Source: a virus | Reading direction: 5' to 3' (one strand) | Virus record (IMG/VR): IMGVR_UViG_3300024520_000400 | Coordinates: 1 to 28,050 of that record | DNA: 28,050 bases | Part shown: positions 8,434 to 15,838 of the stretch, piece by piece | Position numbering within the stretch: position 1 is the stretch's first letter | How the letters are laid out: every line of letters starts with the position of its first letter | The notes under the pieces: model-generated | What the model was told of the DNA's origin: nothing | Database searches by the model: none | Seen by the model: only the letters and a program-made list of their open reading frames with translations | Position numbers and translations under genes: made by a program

Positions 8434-9054
8434 TTACTCCAGGGTTAGAACCAATTGGTTGTTTATCATCTGAAATCCTGTCACCGTATACCGTCCTTCT
8501 AAAAGTATCTGTATCTGCTGCATATGCCCCATCAGATTTACGGGAGCACCCGGCTGTGCGGGGGGCTGCACCGTGGGAGCATCCTGTGGAGCACCCATCT
8601 GAAAGGCGGGAGCACGCTGCTGCTGTGCCTGCACATTGGCCTCTATCTGCTGCTTCTGTGCTTCCAACGCTTTCTCTGCCCTTACTATCGCCGCTGCCCT
8701 ATCCTCAGGGGACACATAGTCCGGGTTGGGCCGTGATACGGTCTTATAGTACTGGTTCCCCTGCTTGGCGGCGGTGCCATTCATAGGCTGTGAGGCATCG
8801 ACGGGGATATGCTCTATTATCTCAGGGGCAAGCTCAGGCGTCACCTGTGGTATCTCTATTCCGGCTACTACTTCAGCGGGAGCAGGCCCTTCTCTGATGG
8901 GAGCACGGTTCTCCACCTTGGCTTCATATTGCTCTATAGCCTCCTTTTTAAGGGATTCCCCGGCGCGTTCACGGGCCTCTTCAAAGGCAATGAGCCGTTC
9001 TCCTTCGTCAAACTCTTCAAGGGGAGCATTCGGGTCTCTCACGGGAGCATTCAT
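8434..9054 (-). CDS. Unknown Gln/Pro-rich head-region protein
   Basis: This 206-residue protein has an ATG overlapping the upstream TGA (ATGA) and ends 3 nt before the scaffold start. The N-terminus is acidic and helical, the middle has a Tyr pair in NQYYKTVSRPNPDYVSPEDR, then a coiled-coil-like KALEAQKQQIEAN, a Gln/Pro-rich linker and a beta-like C-terminus FQMINNQLVLTLE. The NQYY segment also occurs in the 149-residue protein at 9527-9976, so the two may share a binding partner. It may be a minor head or assembly protein. Confidence 0.6.
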   Translation of the reverse strand: MNAPVRDPNAPLEEFDEGERLIAFEEARERAGESLKKEAIEQYEAKVENRAPIREGPAPAEVVAGIEIPQVTPELAPEIIEHIPVDASQPMNGTAAKQGNQYYKTVSRPNPDYVSPEDRAAAIVRAEKALEAQKQQIEANVQAQQQRAPAFQMGAPQDAPTVQPPAQPGAPVNLMGHMQQIQILLEGRYTVTGFQMINNQLVLTLE

Positions 9055-9527
9055 GCTACTACCTCTTGTTTCTTGCCTTTGGCCTCACGCATAGCCGCCA
9101 TCCTCTCAGCGGTGGCTTCCTTCTTTAAAGTCTCCTGCTCCTCTTCCCAGTTCTCGTTCACCTCCAGCTCTATCTTCCGATCCCTCGGGCGTCTCTGTGA
9201 GTTCTTGGCCTGCACCGTTCTCTCTTCGATCCACAGCTCCCCGCAGTCCATACACTGGAAGTCGTATATCTGTATGTACTCGTAACCCTGTATCCGCTGC
9301 TGAGTCCCTAAGAGAAGCATCCTTCCGGAATCGCCCTCCTCAAGGCACCCCGGACACATCAGGTGAGAAATAAGCCCCGGTATGTCCTTTAGCCCATCTA
9401 CGTGCTCTGTCGTCTCTCCGTCGCAGGAAAGGCATTTGAAGGTTACTGTCTCCTCTTTCCTGTCTACCGACACTGGTTGCAGGTTCTCATTGGGCGAACA
9501 TCCTTTGTTCTCACACTGTAGGCGCAT
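9051..9527 (-). CDS. Zinc-ribbon protein in the portal-scaffold interval
   Basis: This 158-residue protein starts MRLQCENKGC at 9527, where the ATG overlaps the upstream stop (TAATG) after GGGAG. Three cysteine pairs are visible: CENKGC with CLSC, CPGC, and CMDC, so it binds one or two zinc ions. The C-terminal third is charged and coiled-coil-like, ending KGKKQEVVA. The role is unknown; position suggests head assembly or packaging help. Confidence 0.65.
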   Translation of the reverse strand: MRLQCENKGCSPNENLQPVSVDRKEETVTFKCLSCDGETTEHVDGLKDIPGLISHLMCPGCLEEGDSGRMLLLGTQQRIQGYEYIQIYDFQCMDCGELWIEERTVQAKNSQRRPRDRKIELEVNENWEEEQETLKKEATAERMAAMREAKGKKQEVVA

Positions 9528-9976
9528 TATATCTCCCTCGGTACGAGTTCCGGGTTGGGGTTGGGTGTGTCTTCCCACCGCTCACCGTTCTTTACCCTGG
9601 CAGAGGATTCTGCAAAGGCATCCTTAACTTCTTCCATTGTGGCTTCCTGTGGTTCCTTCTCCTCAGTAACTTTCTGCATGAAGTCGTCCTGGCTACCACG
9701 GAACTCCGTGACACCCTTCTGCTCCATCACTTGCTTATGGTGCTCCCGTGAATAGATAGTCTCTCCGAGGCCGGGGTCATATTTGCCATGTCCGTTGTTA
9801 TAGTACTGGTTCGATACCGCCGGGAGCATCACGTTAGGGGCTGTGGACCTGTTAAGGACGGGCCTTAGCTCGTCGGGAGCATGGCACGAGGGGCAGGAAT
9901 CTAATATATGCTCCCCGACCACTCTCCGGAGCATCTCCTTATATCCACAGCTATGTTCGAACAGGTAGAATGGCAT
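9527..9976 (-). CDS. FmdB-like zinc-ribbon protein
   Basis: This 149-residue protein starts MPFYLFEHSCGYKEML, very like the N-terminal FmdB/putative regulatory zinc ribbon (MPxYxYxC...C..C), with the second knuckle CPSC. The ATG overlaps the portal stop (TGATG) after AGGGG. After the ribbon comes SNQYYNNGHGKYDP and an acidic, helical C-terminus. Such proteins often follow portal genes in environmental phages. The molecular function is unknown. Confidence 0.65.
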   Translation of the reverse strand: MPFYLFEHSCGYKEMLRRVVGEHILDSCPSCHAPDELRPVLNRSTAPNVMLPAVSNQYYNNGHGKYDPGLGETIYSREHHKQVMEQKGVTEFRGSQDDFMQKVTEEKEPQEATMEEVKDAFAESSARVKNGERWEDTPNPNPELVPREI

Positions 9977-12108
9977 CACGACCCCTGGATTTCGTTTGAC
10001 TGTATCGACTCAGGCGTTCCCGGATTTTCACTCGGGAACAGAAGTGCATTCCTGCGTCGCCCCTGAGCTACATTAGGCTGCATCTGCTGTGTCTGCTGTA
10101 TGTGCTCCCCGACGAATTGCATCTGCTGCTGCAATATCTGTGCCTGCTGCTGCGCCAGAGGTGCTATCTGAGGATCTTGTATCGCAGACAAGGTCATCAG
10201 TTGCCGTTCCAGCTCCCCGGCAAGATCGTTATGTTGATCGAGATGGTATTTGGAGTCCTCGCCCGGGAGAGGCTGTACAGGCTGTCCCTGCATCAAAGCC
10301 TTATGCTCAAGCTCCACACGCCCCTGTGTGTCCACTGCCGCCTCTGTGAAGTACACTTCGGGCTGAAGGCCTAATCTACGCAGCATCAGCTTCTCAAGGC
10401 GTGCCATGCCCTCTCCCTGGACGTTCGGGGAGGATCGCATCTCATGAACAGCGTTAATGGAGTTGTTGAGGTCGTTCTGCTTGTCTCCCGGCAGGGGCAA
10501 TTCAATAGCTATCTGCCACTGGCCTACCAAATCGGACCTCTTGAACTCTTCCCACTGGTTTCGGGTGCCGAATACGGGAACAATGAGTCTGTCAGGCCCA
10601 AATTCCCGCACAACAGCCAAAATCTTCGTCATGCACTTCGTTATGCCCTTACGGACCTTCTTGGCGGTGTCGTTTAACAGTATCTGTGTCGAGGAGGAGG
10701 CTTCACGGACCTCTGTGGCCGTTGCGCCCGTTATATTGCCCCTGGCGGGATCGTTGAGCCCTACAGCCTCCTGCACCGTCTCCTTCATAATCGCCCGCAT
10801 CTGGAAGAAAGAGTTGTCTATGGGGTTAGAAGGAACCGGTACAAGGGCATTCTCTGCCTGCACTTCTATGATGGCGTCCATATCAGGATTCTGAAGGTCC
10901 ATCTTCGTCTGGGCCGTATTTTCAGGATTCTTGAGCCTGTCAGGGAAAAGCATCCATTTCGTTGAGGCGTTTTTAACGTGTATCCCCATGCGATGGGCTA
11001 TATCCATCTCCATGCGCTGCGGATGGTCCAGGTAAGACACTGTCCCCGGCCCATGAACATGCTCCGGAACCACCTGATGGCGCAGCATCTCAAGAGGATA
11101 CCCCTTCATAAACCGGTATGGTTGCCCCTGGAAGGGTCTCACAGGGTCTAACTCCGCCTCTATCCATGCTGAAAAGTCTCCCTCGGCCTTATCGTAGTGC
11201 TCCCAGATATCAATAATGCCCATACCCCTGTCGGCTTTGGTTCTATCGAGCTCTTCCTCATCGAAAGTAAGCCTGGCTTCGTCGGTAATATCTGTCGGCT
11301 GCACACCCTTCGGATGGCGGTACGTCATATCCTCTTTCCACTCATCGAAATTCCTTCGGGATCTCACTAAAACATATCTCGAATCCTCGAAAGTGTTACC
11401 ACCACCACCCCAGAAGACGTCCCTTCCTGATACGCGATATAAAAAGGGCATGTCAGGGTCATCGCCCTCGGTATCAGCCGAAGTAGTGGCCTCCGTGACT
11501 ACAAGGTCATCACCGTGCTCGTCGATATGCCTGGTGGCAAATGCCAAAATGGTATCCCTGAATGGCGACTCCTGCACATCCGGTGACTCTAAAAACATCT
11601 GGTGGGACGGTATATGGGTGGCATGGCGCTGATCTTCCTCCACCGGGGTGTCAAAGTCCCCCTGTAGCCACAACTCGTGCTCTTCATTGGCTAAATCCTC
11701 GGCGGCCTCCAGCTTTGCGAGGGCCTTTTCGCTCTGATAAGCCCTTCCCATGCCTATTTTCCACATTCCGAACGGGTATACCAGCGAATCCGTTATTACG
11801 AGTTCTGTCTGTTCGGCGCCCTTAATAGCATCCCACAGATAGTTCATATAGGCCGTAACACCGTTAGATCGGTCCTGATACCTACTCTGGAGAGCCCGGG
11901 CGAAGAACTCAGGGTCATCGAATATCACGGTGGCTACCAACTGGCGTATCGTACTATGGACGATGTTAGGTCCGAGCTTCATAGTATCGACGTCGCCACC
12001 TGCCCAGTCGTTCGTGAGGAGACGTATGTATTCGTCCCACTGGCGAGACCGATGCTCGGACTGCCTTTTAGCTATTGCTATACGTGCCTGCACTATTTCA
12101 GGCGTCAT
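9976..12108 (-). CDS. Portal protein
   Basis: This 710-residue protein has an ATG after AAGGA. The N-terminus reads MTPEIVQARIAIAKRQSEHRSRQWDEYIRLL. Portal-type segments include KLGPNIVHSTIRQLVATVIFDDPEF, DSLVYPFGMWKIG, the wing/stem-like VSGRDVFWG region, and a long Gln/Met-rich C-terminal coiled coil with QQQAQILQQQMQF. The length is that of large podovirus-type portals. It forms the dodecameric ring through which DNA is packaged, with the terminase gene upstream and the scaffold downstream. Confidence 0.88.
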   Translation of the reverse strand: MTPEIVQARIAIAKRQSEHRSRQWDEYIRLLTNDWAGGDVDTMKLGPNIVHSTIRQLVATVIFDDPEFFARALQSRYQDRSNGVTAYMNYLWDAIKGAEQTELVITDSLVYPFGMWKIGMGRAYQSEKALAKLEAAEDLANEEHELWLQGDFDTPVEEDQRHATHIPSHQMFLESPDVQESPFRDTILAFATRHIDEHGDDLVVTEATTSADTEGDDPDMPFLYRVSGRDVFWGGGGNTFEDSRYVLVRSRRNFDEWKEDMTYRHPKGVQPTDITDEARLTFDEEELDRTKADRGMGIIDIWEHYDKAEGDFSAWIEAELDPVRPFQGQPYRFMKGYPLEMLRHQVVPEHVHGPGTVSYLDHPQRMEMDIAHRMGIHVKNASTKWMLFPDRLKNPENTAQTKMDLQNPDMDAIIEVQAENALVPVPSNPIDNSFFQMRAIMKETVQEAVGLNDPARGNITGATATEVREASSSTQILLNDTAKKVRKGITKCMTKILAVVREFGPDRLIVPVFGTRNQWEEFKRSDLVGQWQIAIELPLPGDKQNDLNNSINAVHEMRSSPNVQGEGMARLEKLMLRRLGLQPEVYFTEAAVDTQGRVELEHKALMQGQPVQPLPGEDSKYHLDQHNDLAGELERQLMTLSAIQDPQIAPLAQQQAQILQQQMQFVGEHIQQTQQMQPNVAQGRRRNALLFPSENPGTPESIQSNEIQGS

Positions 12109-12279
12109 ATTTGATGTCCTTGATTAGGGAAGACAAGGTGCTTTAATCTGTGTGCCAGCGATTTATAACGGTATAGGGTTTCCCACCAGAGCCGTTGGAG
12201 TCGAACCATGCAAACTAAGCACCAAACTCAAAACCGTTGAGTTATCCTTAACGCACACAGCCTCCCGTCCATCTTCCCG
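12109..12279 (-). other. Structured leader upstream of portal
   Basis: The 171 nt between the Acb2-like gene and portal hold no gene that I can support. A perfect 8-bp inverted repeat (CTGTGTGC at 12148-12155, GCACACAG at 12253-12260) closes a 113-nt domain. Inside are a hairpin ACTC...GAGT with a GG-containing loop, TGC-7nt-GCA, and a tRNA-like T-arm string GGTTCGACTCC on the minus strand. The spacing is wrong for a working tRNA. It may be a tRNA remnant or a regulatory leader. Confidence 0.4.
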
Positions 12280-12585
12280 CTACTCATTTCTCGCAATGGA
12301 AGCATTTGCCCACATCACACAATCTTCCAACGCCGTAAGAGCCACAGACAATTCCCTGCTCGGAGGACATTGCCTCGAAAGCAGATAGGCGTAGTTACGT
12401 CCTTCGTCACGAATCTCTACATACCGTTCGGCCTGTCCATCTTTCGGAGTATGGTAACAAAAATTATTGTCCAGTTTTTTTACTACATCTTCCTTCGGTT
12501 CATATTTCATTTTCCCCATCCTTTGGGTAAACCCTTCTTGTGGGGTAATAAGCAGCTCTCCATACCTGTCACTATGACCTCTCAT
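12280..12585 (-). CDS. Acb2/Tad1-hairpin-like anti-CBASS/anti-Thoeris protein
   Basis: This 101-residue protein has an ATG overlapping the terminase stop (ATGA). From residue about 40 it matches the Acb2 (Tad1-type hairpin) family as I know it: NNFCYHTPKDGQAERYVEIR, then CPPSRELSVALTALEDCVMW and the ending ANASIARNE. Family members form oligomers that sequester cyclic nucleotide signals (such as cGAMP) and so block CBASS or Thoeris immunity. The first ~30 residues are not part of that core and resemble a capsid segment (TPQEGFT). Its place between terminase and portal means late or constitutive co-expression with structural genes. Confidence 0.8.
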   Translation of the reverse strand: MRGHSDRYGELLITPQEGFTQRMGKMKYEPKEDVVKKLDNNFCYHTPKDGQAERYVEIRDEGRNYAYLLSRQCPPSRELSVALTALEDCVMWANASIARNE

Positions 12586-14048
12586 GCCGCATTCCCTCTC
12601 GCATACTTCCGCTCGTCGTCTTTCCTGTCGTAGTCCTCAAACGCCGCATTCCAAGAGTTCATATCCACTTCCTTGACCTTCTCAGGCATATAAGCGTTAT
12701 TCAAATACATCAGCATATATCTCAGGCAATCTATCGCGTGATCGGGAGAGGAGTCGTCCATATCCTCGATATCACTGTCATTGGTGACGGCGCGGACCAT
12801 CTCGTTAATAAGGTTGTTGCAGGACTCAAAGACATGAAGACGCGGCTGCACCACCCCATCGGTATATAGATGATCGTGTATCAGGTTGAACCCCTGCTTA
12901 CGACTTCCCCGCCGAGAGTCGGAAGGCATAGCCGAGATGCCTCTTTTTCTTAGCTCAGCGCCAATCGTCTGGTGCGTCTCGATAACAGCGGAGGGGCCGG
13001 CATCAAATATCGACCTATCTGCCACAGTCTTAAAAGGTACCGTCGGATGGTTGCTGTCCTCCCACCCCATCCTTCTCCTCTTAGCGTGTATCTTCTCCGC
13101 GTGCCAATCGATCCTCTTGCCGGTGGCGTAATGCTCGTCGGTAATGTAAACATCCCCGTCAGGCGTTCTACAACCCCACAGAGTGCAGAACGGGTTCCGG
13201 AATCCCCAATCTATACCCTCTATGCGAGCCAAAGGCATGGAGGCTAACTTCGCCCTCATTTCCCGCTCTTCACCACGGGGGACTACGTGTGTTATGTTAG
13301 AAAACTGACCAAAGAACGAGCCAACAACAATGTTCCACGCAGCGACCACATCCGCATTGATAAGCGCATCGCGCACCATCGGGTTAGGCATCCTTAAAAG
13401 CCGTCCCACATACCCGTCATCGATATGGGGGTTCTCTCTAAACGAAGAGGGTATAAACTGTATCGTATCGTTATATTCCTTACCCTCGAACTCATGCTTT
13501 ATATAATGCAGCGCATAGGGGGTGCATCTCATGATAAACCTATCCCGGACCCACGGGACACCAGGGCCGATGGGGTTGCCTGTACATCTCAGATATGCCG
13601 TTAGTGACTTATCTCCAGGCCTCACCCAGGGCATAATGCCTCCATATTGGTCTAAGGAGAACTGAGGCACCTCATCGAATGCCACGTATGTGAGGTTATG
13701 ACCCTGCCACAGCATATAGTCGTCTTCGTTGTGCATATGAGAGAAGGTTATTACCTCCCGGTCCCCATCTTTCCACACCTTACCACCATCCAACGGCTTT
13801 AACCCAAAAGAGGGGTATATCTCACGTGCGTACCTTATTAACTGGGAAAGCTGACGCTCCTCCTTACGAAAAAGCACCGCCTGGTACGCAGGATGGGTGA
13901 ACTGAGCAGGCTTATGTCCCAGACCCAAAGCATCTATTATAAGGCCGTGACTCTTCCCACCTCCCGGCAGACCTCCGTACAGGAGCTCATATGCAGGAGA
14001 CTGTAAGAACCAAAGTTGAGGTCCTGGATTTGGAGTAAAACCTTCCAT
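12582..14048 (-). CDS. Terminase large subunit (packaging ATPase/nuclease)
   Basis: This 488-residue protein is counted from the ATG at 14048, which has GGAGGT at ideal spacing. An upstream in-frame ATG at 14147 with a weaker AGGA would add 33 residues. FTPNPGPQLWFL starts the ATPase domain. Walker A is GLPGGGKS (26-33) and Walker B YVAFDE (121-126). The RNase H-like nuclease domain shows IEGIDWGFRNP, an acidic TVADRSIFDAG and a final SSPDHAIDCLRY, the three aspartate sites. It moves DNA into the prohead through the portal and cuts concatemers. Confidence 0.93.
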   Translation of the reverse strand: MEGFTPNPGPQLWFLQSPAYELLYGGLPGGGKSHGLIIDALGLGHKPAQFTHPAYQAVLFRKEERQLSQLIRYAREIYPSFGLKPLDGGKVWKDGDREVITFSHMHNEDDYMLWQGHNLTYVAFDEVPQFSLDQYGGIMPWVRPGDKSLTAYLRCTGNPIGPGVPWVRDRFIMRCTPYALHYIKHEFEGKEYNDTIQFIPSSFRENPHIDDGYVGRLLRMPNPMVRDALINADVVAAWNIVVGSFFGQFSNITHVVPRGEEREMRAKLASMPLARIEGIDWGFRNPFCTLWGCRTPDGDVYITDEHYATGKRIDWHAEKIHAKRRRMGWEDSNHPTVPFKTVADRSIFDAGPSAVIETHQTIGAELRKRGISAMPSDSRRGSRKQGFNLIHDHLYTDGVVQPRLHVFESCNNLINEMVRAVTNDSDIEDMDDSSPDHAIDCLRYMLMYLNNAYMPEKVKEVDMNSWNAAFEDYDRKDDERKYARGNAA

Positions 14049-14202
14049 ACTACCTCCGGGGGTCATGGCGAGTGTGACGCTTCGTTCACAATTACAGGGA
14101 AGACCATCCTTACTCCAAAGAACATCTGGTGTTGCTGCTTCCGGCATTGCGTCCTAAGCTGGCCCAGGGACTCGCTCACCCCGTTATGTGCCGTTAAGCA
14201 CA

Positions 14203-14246
14203 AAAAACCGGCCATAGAGAGGGGATAGCCTCTATCCAGGCCGGTA
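14203..14246 (-). terminator. Strong intrinsic terminator before terminase
   Basis: ACCGGCC (14207-14213) pairs with GGCCGGT (14239-14245), and inside it ATAGAG pairs with CTCTAT. On the leftward RNA the stem is followed by six T residues (14207-14202). It ends the transcript carrying the small genes and the three structured RNAs before the large terminase, so the terminase operon needs read-through or its own promoter. No clear sigma70 promoter is visible between 14049 and 14200. Confidence 0.85.
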
Positions 14247-14270
14247 AAAATCTTCCATTAGTTGTTGTGC

Positions 14271-14315
14271 CCTGAGGGGTTTCTACCGGTCGCAGTAGCT
14301 CCTTCCCCCCTCAGG
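14271..14315 (-). repeat. Inverted repeat between RNA element A and terminator
   Basis: CCTGAGGGG (14271-14279) and CCCCTCAGG (14307-14315) form a perfect 9-bp stem with a 27-nt loop. It lies between structured element A and the terminator on the leftward transcript and holds no open frame. Confidence 0.6.
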
Positions 14316-14334
14316 GGCCTGAAGTACCAAGATT

Positions 14335-14429
14335 GGGCTTTTCGTAGACGGAGCAACCCTGACTCCGAGGGAGCAGCAAATGCAAATGGCATAGCCACCG
14401 GGCGGGACCGCTTCCCCGATCACCCACCC
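14335..14429 (-). ncRNA. Pseudoknotted RNA element, copy A
   Basis: On the minus strand: stem P1 GGGTGGG/CCCGCCC (14423-14429 with 14400-14406; one T-G pair), whose loop holds GGGGAAGCGG; hairpin P2 TGGC-TAT-GCCA; a loop-to-tail pairing GCGG (14408-14411) with CTGC; then CCCT-GGAG-AGGG-CTCC, an interleaved pseudoknot; and a conserved end GAAAAGCCC. Two more copies lie at 14842-14938 and 14944-15040. It starts 18 nt after the stop of the 89-residue gene. No known RNA family is recognised. Confidence 0.65.
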
Positions 14430-14446
14430 TCTATTTATTATCGGCC

Positions 14447-14716
14447 TCAGACACCCGGCAATATCTCCTCCATGTCCACCTTCTCAAAAGAAAGCGAAAT
14501 GGCATTGGGAGTCAAGTCCAGGGGGTTGGAATGGGGGTCTTCATCGGAACAGTTAGAAATGATCTCAAATGTAACCTCGACAGGAGGAGGAGTATCTAAC
14601 GCCTCCAACGGCACTATGGTCCCATTGGTTCCGTGGCACTTATGACCTATGTACATCACCCACCCAAGTAACGAACGTACCGCATCTTCTGACAATTCAC
14701 TAAGATCTTCTTTCAT
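14447..14716 (-). CDS. Unknown small acidic protein
   Basis: This 89-residue protein has an ATG preceded by AAAGGAAA. It begins with the helical MKEDLSELSEDAVRSLLGWVMYIGHKC, followed by beta-like segments VEVTFEIISNC and AISLSFEKVDMEEILPGV. The net charge is acidic. It is flanked on both sides by copies of the pseudoknotted RNA element (B and C upstream, A downstream), so its expression may depend on them. No family is recognised. Confidence 0.6.
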   Translation of the reverse strand: MKEDLSELSEDAVRSLLGWVMYIGHKCHGTNGTIVPLEALDTPPPVEVTFEIISNCSDEDPHSNPLDLTPNAISLSFEKVDMEEILPGV

Positions 14717-14841
14717 GCTATTTCCTTTACTCTGTCAATCACGATGTGCGTAAAGTATTTAATTTGCCTCATGATTTCTCCTGCCGATGCTCCCACGTCT
14801 TTGGCGTGAGATGGGAGCATCGGCGGTAAATCGTCGCGGAC
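14717..14841 (-). other. Leader between RNA copy B and the 89-residue gene
   Basis: This non-coding stretch continues the B/C leader. It contains a 14-bp near-perfect inverted repeat, GCCGATGCTCCCA at 14783-14795 with TGGGAGCATCGGC at 14812-14824, around a 16-nt loop. That is a strong hairpin in the leader just downstream of copy B on the leftward transcript. No T-run follows it, and the ribosome site of the 89-residue gene comes about 50 nt later. Confidence 0.5.
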
Positions 14842-14938
14842 AGGCTTTTTTTCAATAGAGCAGCCCTGGCTCCGTAGGGACGGCATTGAAAGTGGCTACC
14901 CAACCACCGGACGGAACCGCTACCCCCTAACTCCGTCC
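14842..14938 (-). ncRNA. Pseudoknotted RNA element, copy B
   Basis: The architecture is that of copy A with different bases. P1 is GGACGGA/TCCGTCC (14932-14938 with 14909-14915), a wholly different but perfect 7-bp stem. The loop holds GGGGGTAGCGG. P2 is GTGG...CCAC. The loop GCGG pairs with CCGT (one G-U). The CCCT-GGAG-AGGG-CTCT pseudoknot is conserved, and an extra TTTCAAT/ATTGAAA stem encloses it. It lies in tandem with copy C, 3 nt from the conserved end of that copy. Confidence 0.65.
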
Positions 14939-14943
14939 ACTTT

Positions 14944-15040
14944 GGGCTTTTCAAGGTAGAGCAGCCCTGACTCCATAGGGTGCGGACATGTTAATCGGCA
15001 TGAGCCGACGGGTGGGCCGCATACCCCAATATACCCACCC
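14944..15040 (-). ncRNA. Pseudoknotted RNA element, copy C
   Basis: P1 is GGGTGGG/CCCACCC (15034-15040 with 15010-15016), with loop GGGGTATGCGG. P2 is TCGGC/GCCGA (5 bp, differing from A and B). The loop GCGG (15017-15020) pairs with CCGC (14982-14985). The final CCCT-GGAG-AGGG-CTCT pseudoknot and GAAAAGCCC end are conserved. It begins about 9 nt after the stop of the 71-residue gene, like copy A after its gene; both share AATAGA just before P1. Confidence 0.65.
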
Positions 15041-15048
15041 CGATCTAT

Positions 15049-15264
15049 TTATCGCGTATCTCCTGCGTATACCTGCACGGTCACCCAGCCATCAACAGGT
15101 GACTCCAATGCCACTCCCGCCATATTAGTGCCACCGATATAACTTCCCTGTTTGACTGTCTTTACCGACACCCCCTCAACAAACTCCACAGGGTCGCCAG
15201 CAACTATGGGGCCAAAAGCCTGATACCTTTCCTTGACTACGCCAGACTCCCACGTCTCAAGCAT
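15049..15264 (-). CDS. Small beta-rich protein, possible decoration-type fold
   Basis: This 71-residue protein starts MLETWESGVVKERYQAF after GGAGATACGCG. The body reads AGDPVEFVEGVSVKTVKQG and ends AGVALESPVDGWVTVQVYAG. This spacing of Gly and Val strands resembles small capsid-cement or DUF2190-like proteins ('aGd.V......iGvA......g..v.V...G'), but it lies far from the capsid gene and the match is weak. It overlaps the upstream gene by 8 nt. Confidence 0.55.
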   Translation of the reverse strand: MLETWESGVVKERYQAFGPIVAGDPVEFVEGVSVKTVKQGSYIGGTNMAGVALESPVDGWVTVQVYAGDTR

Positions 15265-15523
15265 CGCGTATCTCCATAGCCTCTGCCTTCGACAGCTTCC
15301 GCACACGCTCGTCACCGTCCATCAGATACCAACCACGCTCTCCAGAACGCTCGTAGGCAACAACCAAATCTTCCATTGGGGGAGGGGACTCAGCCTCGAC
15401 TGCCATCTTGGGAATCTCCACGAAAGATGGAAGAACTGCCGTACTATGCCCGCACCCGCACAAAGCCATACCTCCACCCGTAACCTGCATCACAACGCCG
15501 CAACCCGAACACGTCAGCTTCAT
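15257..15523 (-). CDS. Small zinc-ribbon protein
   Basis: This 88-residue protein has an ATG after GGAGGAAGTC. The metal site is CSGC near the N-terminus with CGC(G)H about 15 residues later. The C-terminal half, GERGWYLMDGDERVRKLSKAEAM, is polar. It overlaps both neighbours by a few bases, so the genes are translationally coupled. Function is unknown. Confidence 0.6.
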   Translation of the reverse strand: MKLTCSGCGVVMQVTGGGMALCGCGHSTAVLPSFVEIPKMAVEAESPPPMEDLVVAYERSGERGWYLMDGDERVRKLSKAEAMEIRDA

Positions 15524-15705
15524 GACTTCCTCCGCTTTACCGCTGCCGAAAGAAAAAAAGCCCGGAGACCCTCTCGAGACAATGAGTCAGTAAAATTCAT
15601 TGAGTCAGCAAAATCCATGAGGTCAGTGATATAAAACTCCACCCTAGTACAAAACGAACGGTCCCCTATCTTCCACAATACAGGCCGAGACCACGGCTTC
15701 TTCAT
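15520..15705 (-). CDS. Unknown small protein
   Basis: This 61-residue protein starts MKKPWSRPVLWKIGD after the same GGAGGAAGTC leader as the next gene, and its ATG overlaps the upstream TGA (ATGA). It has a basic N-terminus, then EFYITDLMDFADSMNFTDS. The repeated MDFADS/MNFTDS segment comes from a short DNA duplication (15588-15618). No family is recognised. Confidence 0.55.
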   Translation of the reverse strand: MKKPWSRPVLWKIGDRSFCTRVEFYITDLMDFADSMNFTDSLSREGLRAFFLSAAVKRRKS

Positions 15706-15812
15706 GACTTCCTCCACGGAGCATGGATAGCCCACAACGCCATCAGAACACGACCGCCAACAGCCTTGAGCATGACGCCACGCCAATCGTATGACTCGGT
15801 GCGATCACTCAT
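15702..15812 (-). CDS. Small hydrophobic protein, possible single membrane span
   Basis: This is a 36-residue frame with an excellent GGAGGG ribosome site 5 nt before the ATG and an ATGA overlap with the next gene, so it is probably translated. Residues 13-30 (VMLKAVGGRVLMALWAIH) are hydrophobic or amphipathic and could insert in a membrane. Function is unknown. Confidence 0.45.
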   Translation of the reverse strand: MSDRTESYDWRGVMLKAVGGRVLMALWAIHAPWRKS

Positions 15813-15838
15813 AAAAACCCTCCTGACTTAATATCCAA

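Noticed and set aside
12180-12255. tRNA gene on the minus strand
   Set aside because: A T-arm core is present, but the interval between D-arm and T-arm is about 8 nt too short and no acceptor stem pairs at the right distance.
14335-15040. Cobalamin riboswitch-like strings (GCGGTCCCGCC, GGAGTCAGG)
   Set aside because: Only short strings match; the 5' domains and the order of the known riboswitch are absent, and the other copies do not keep those strings.
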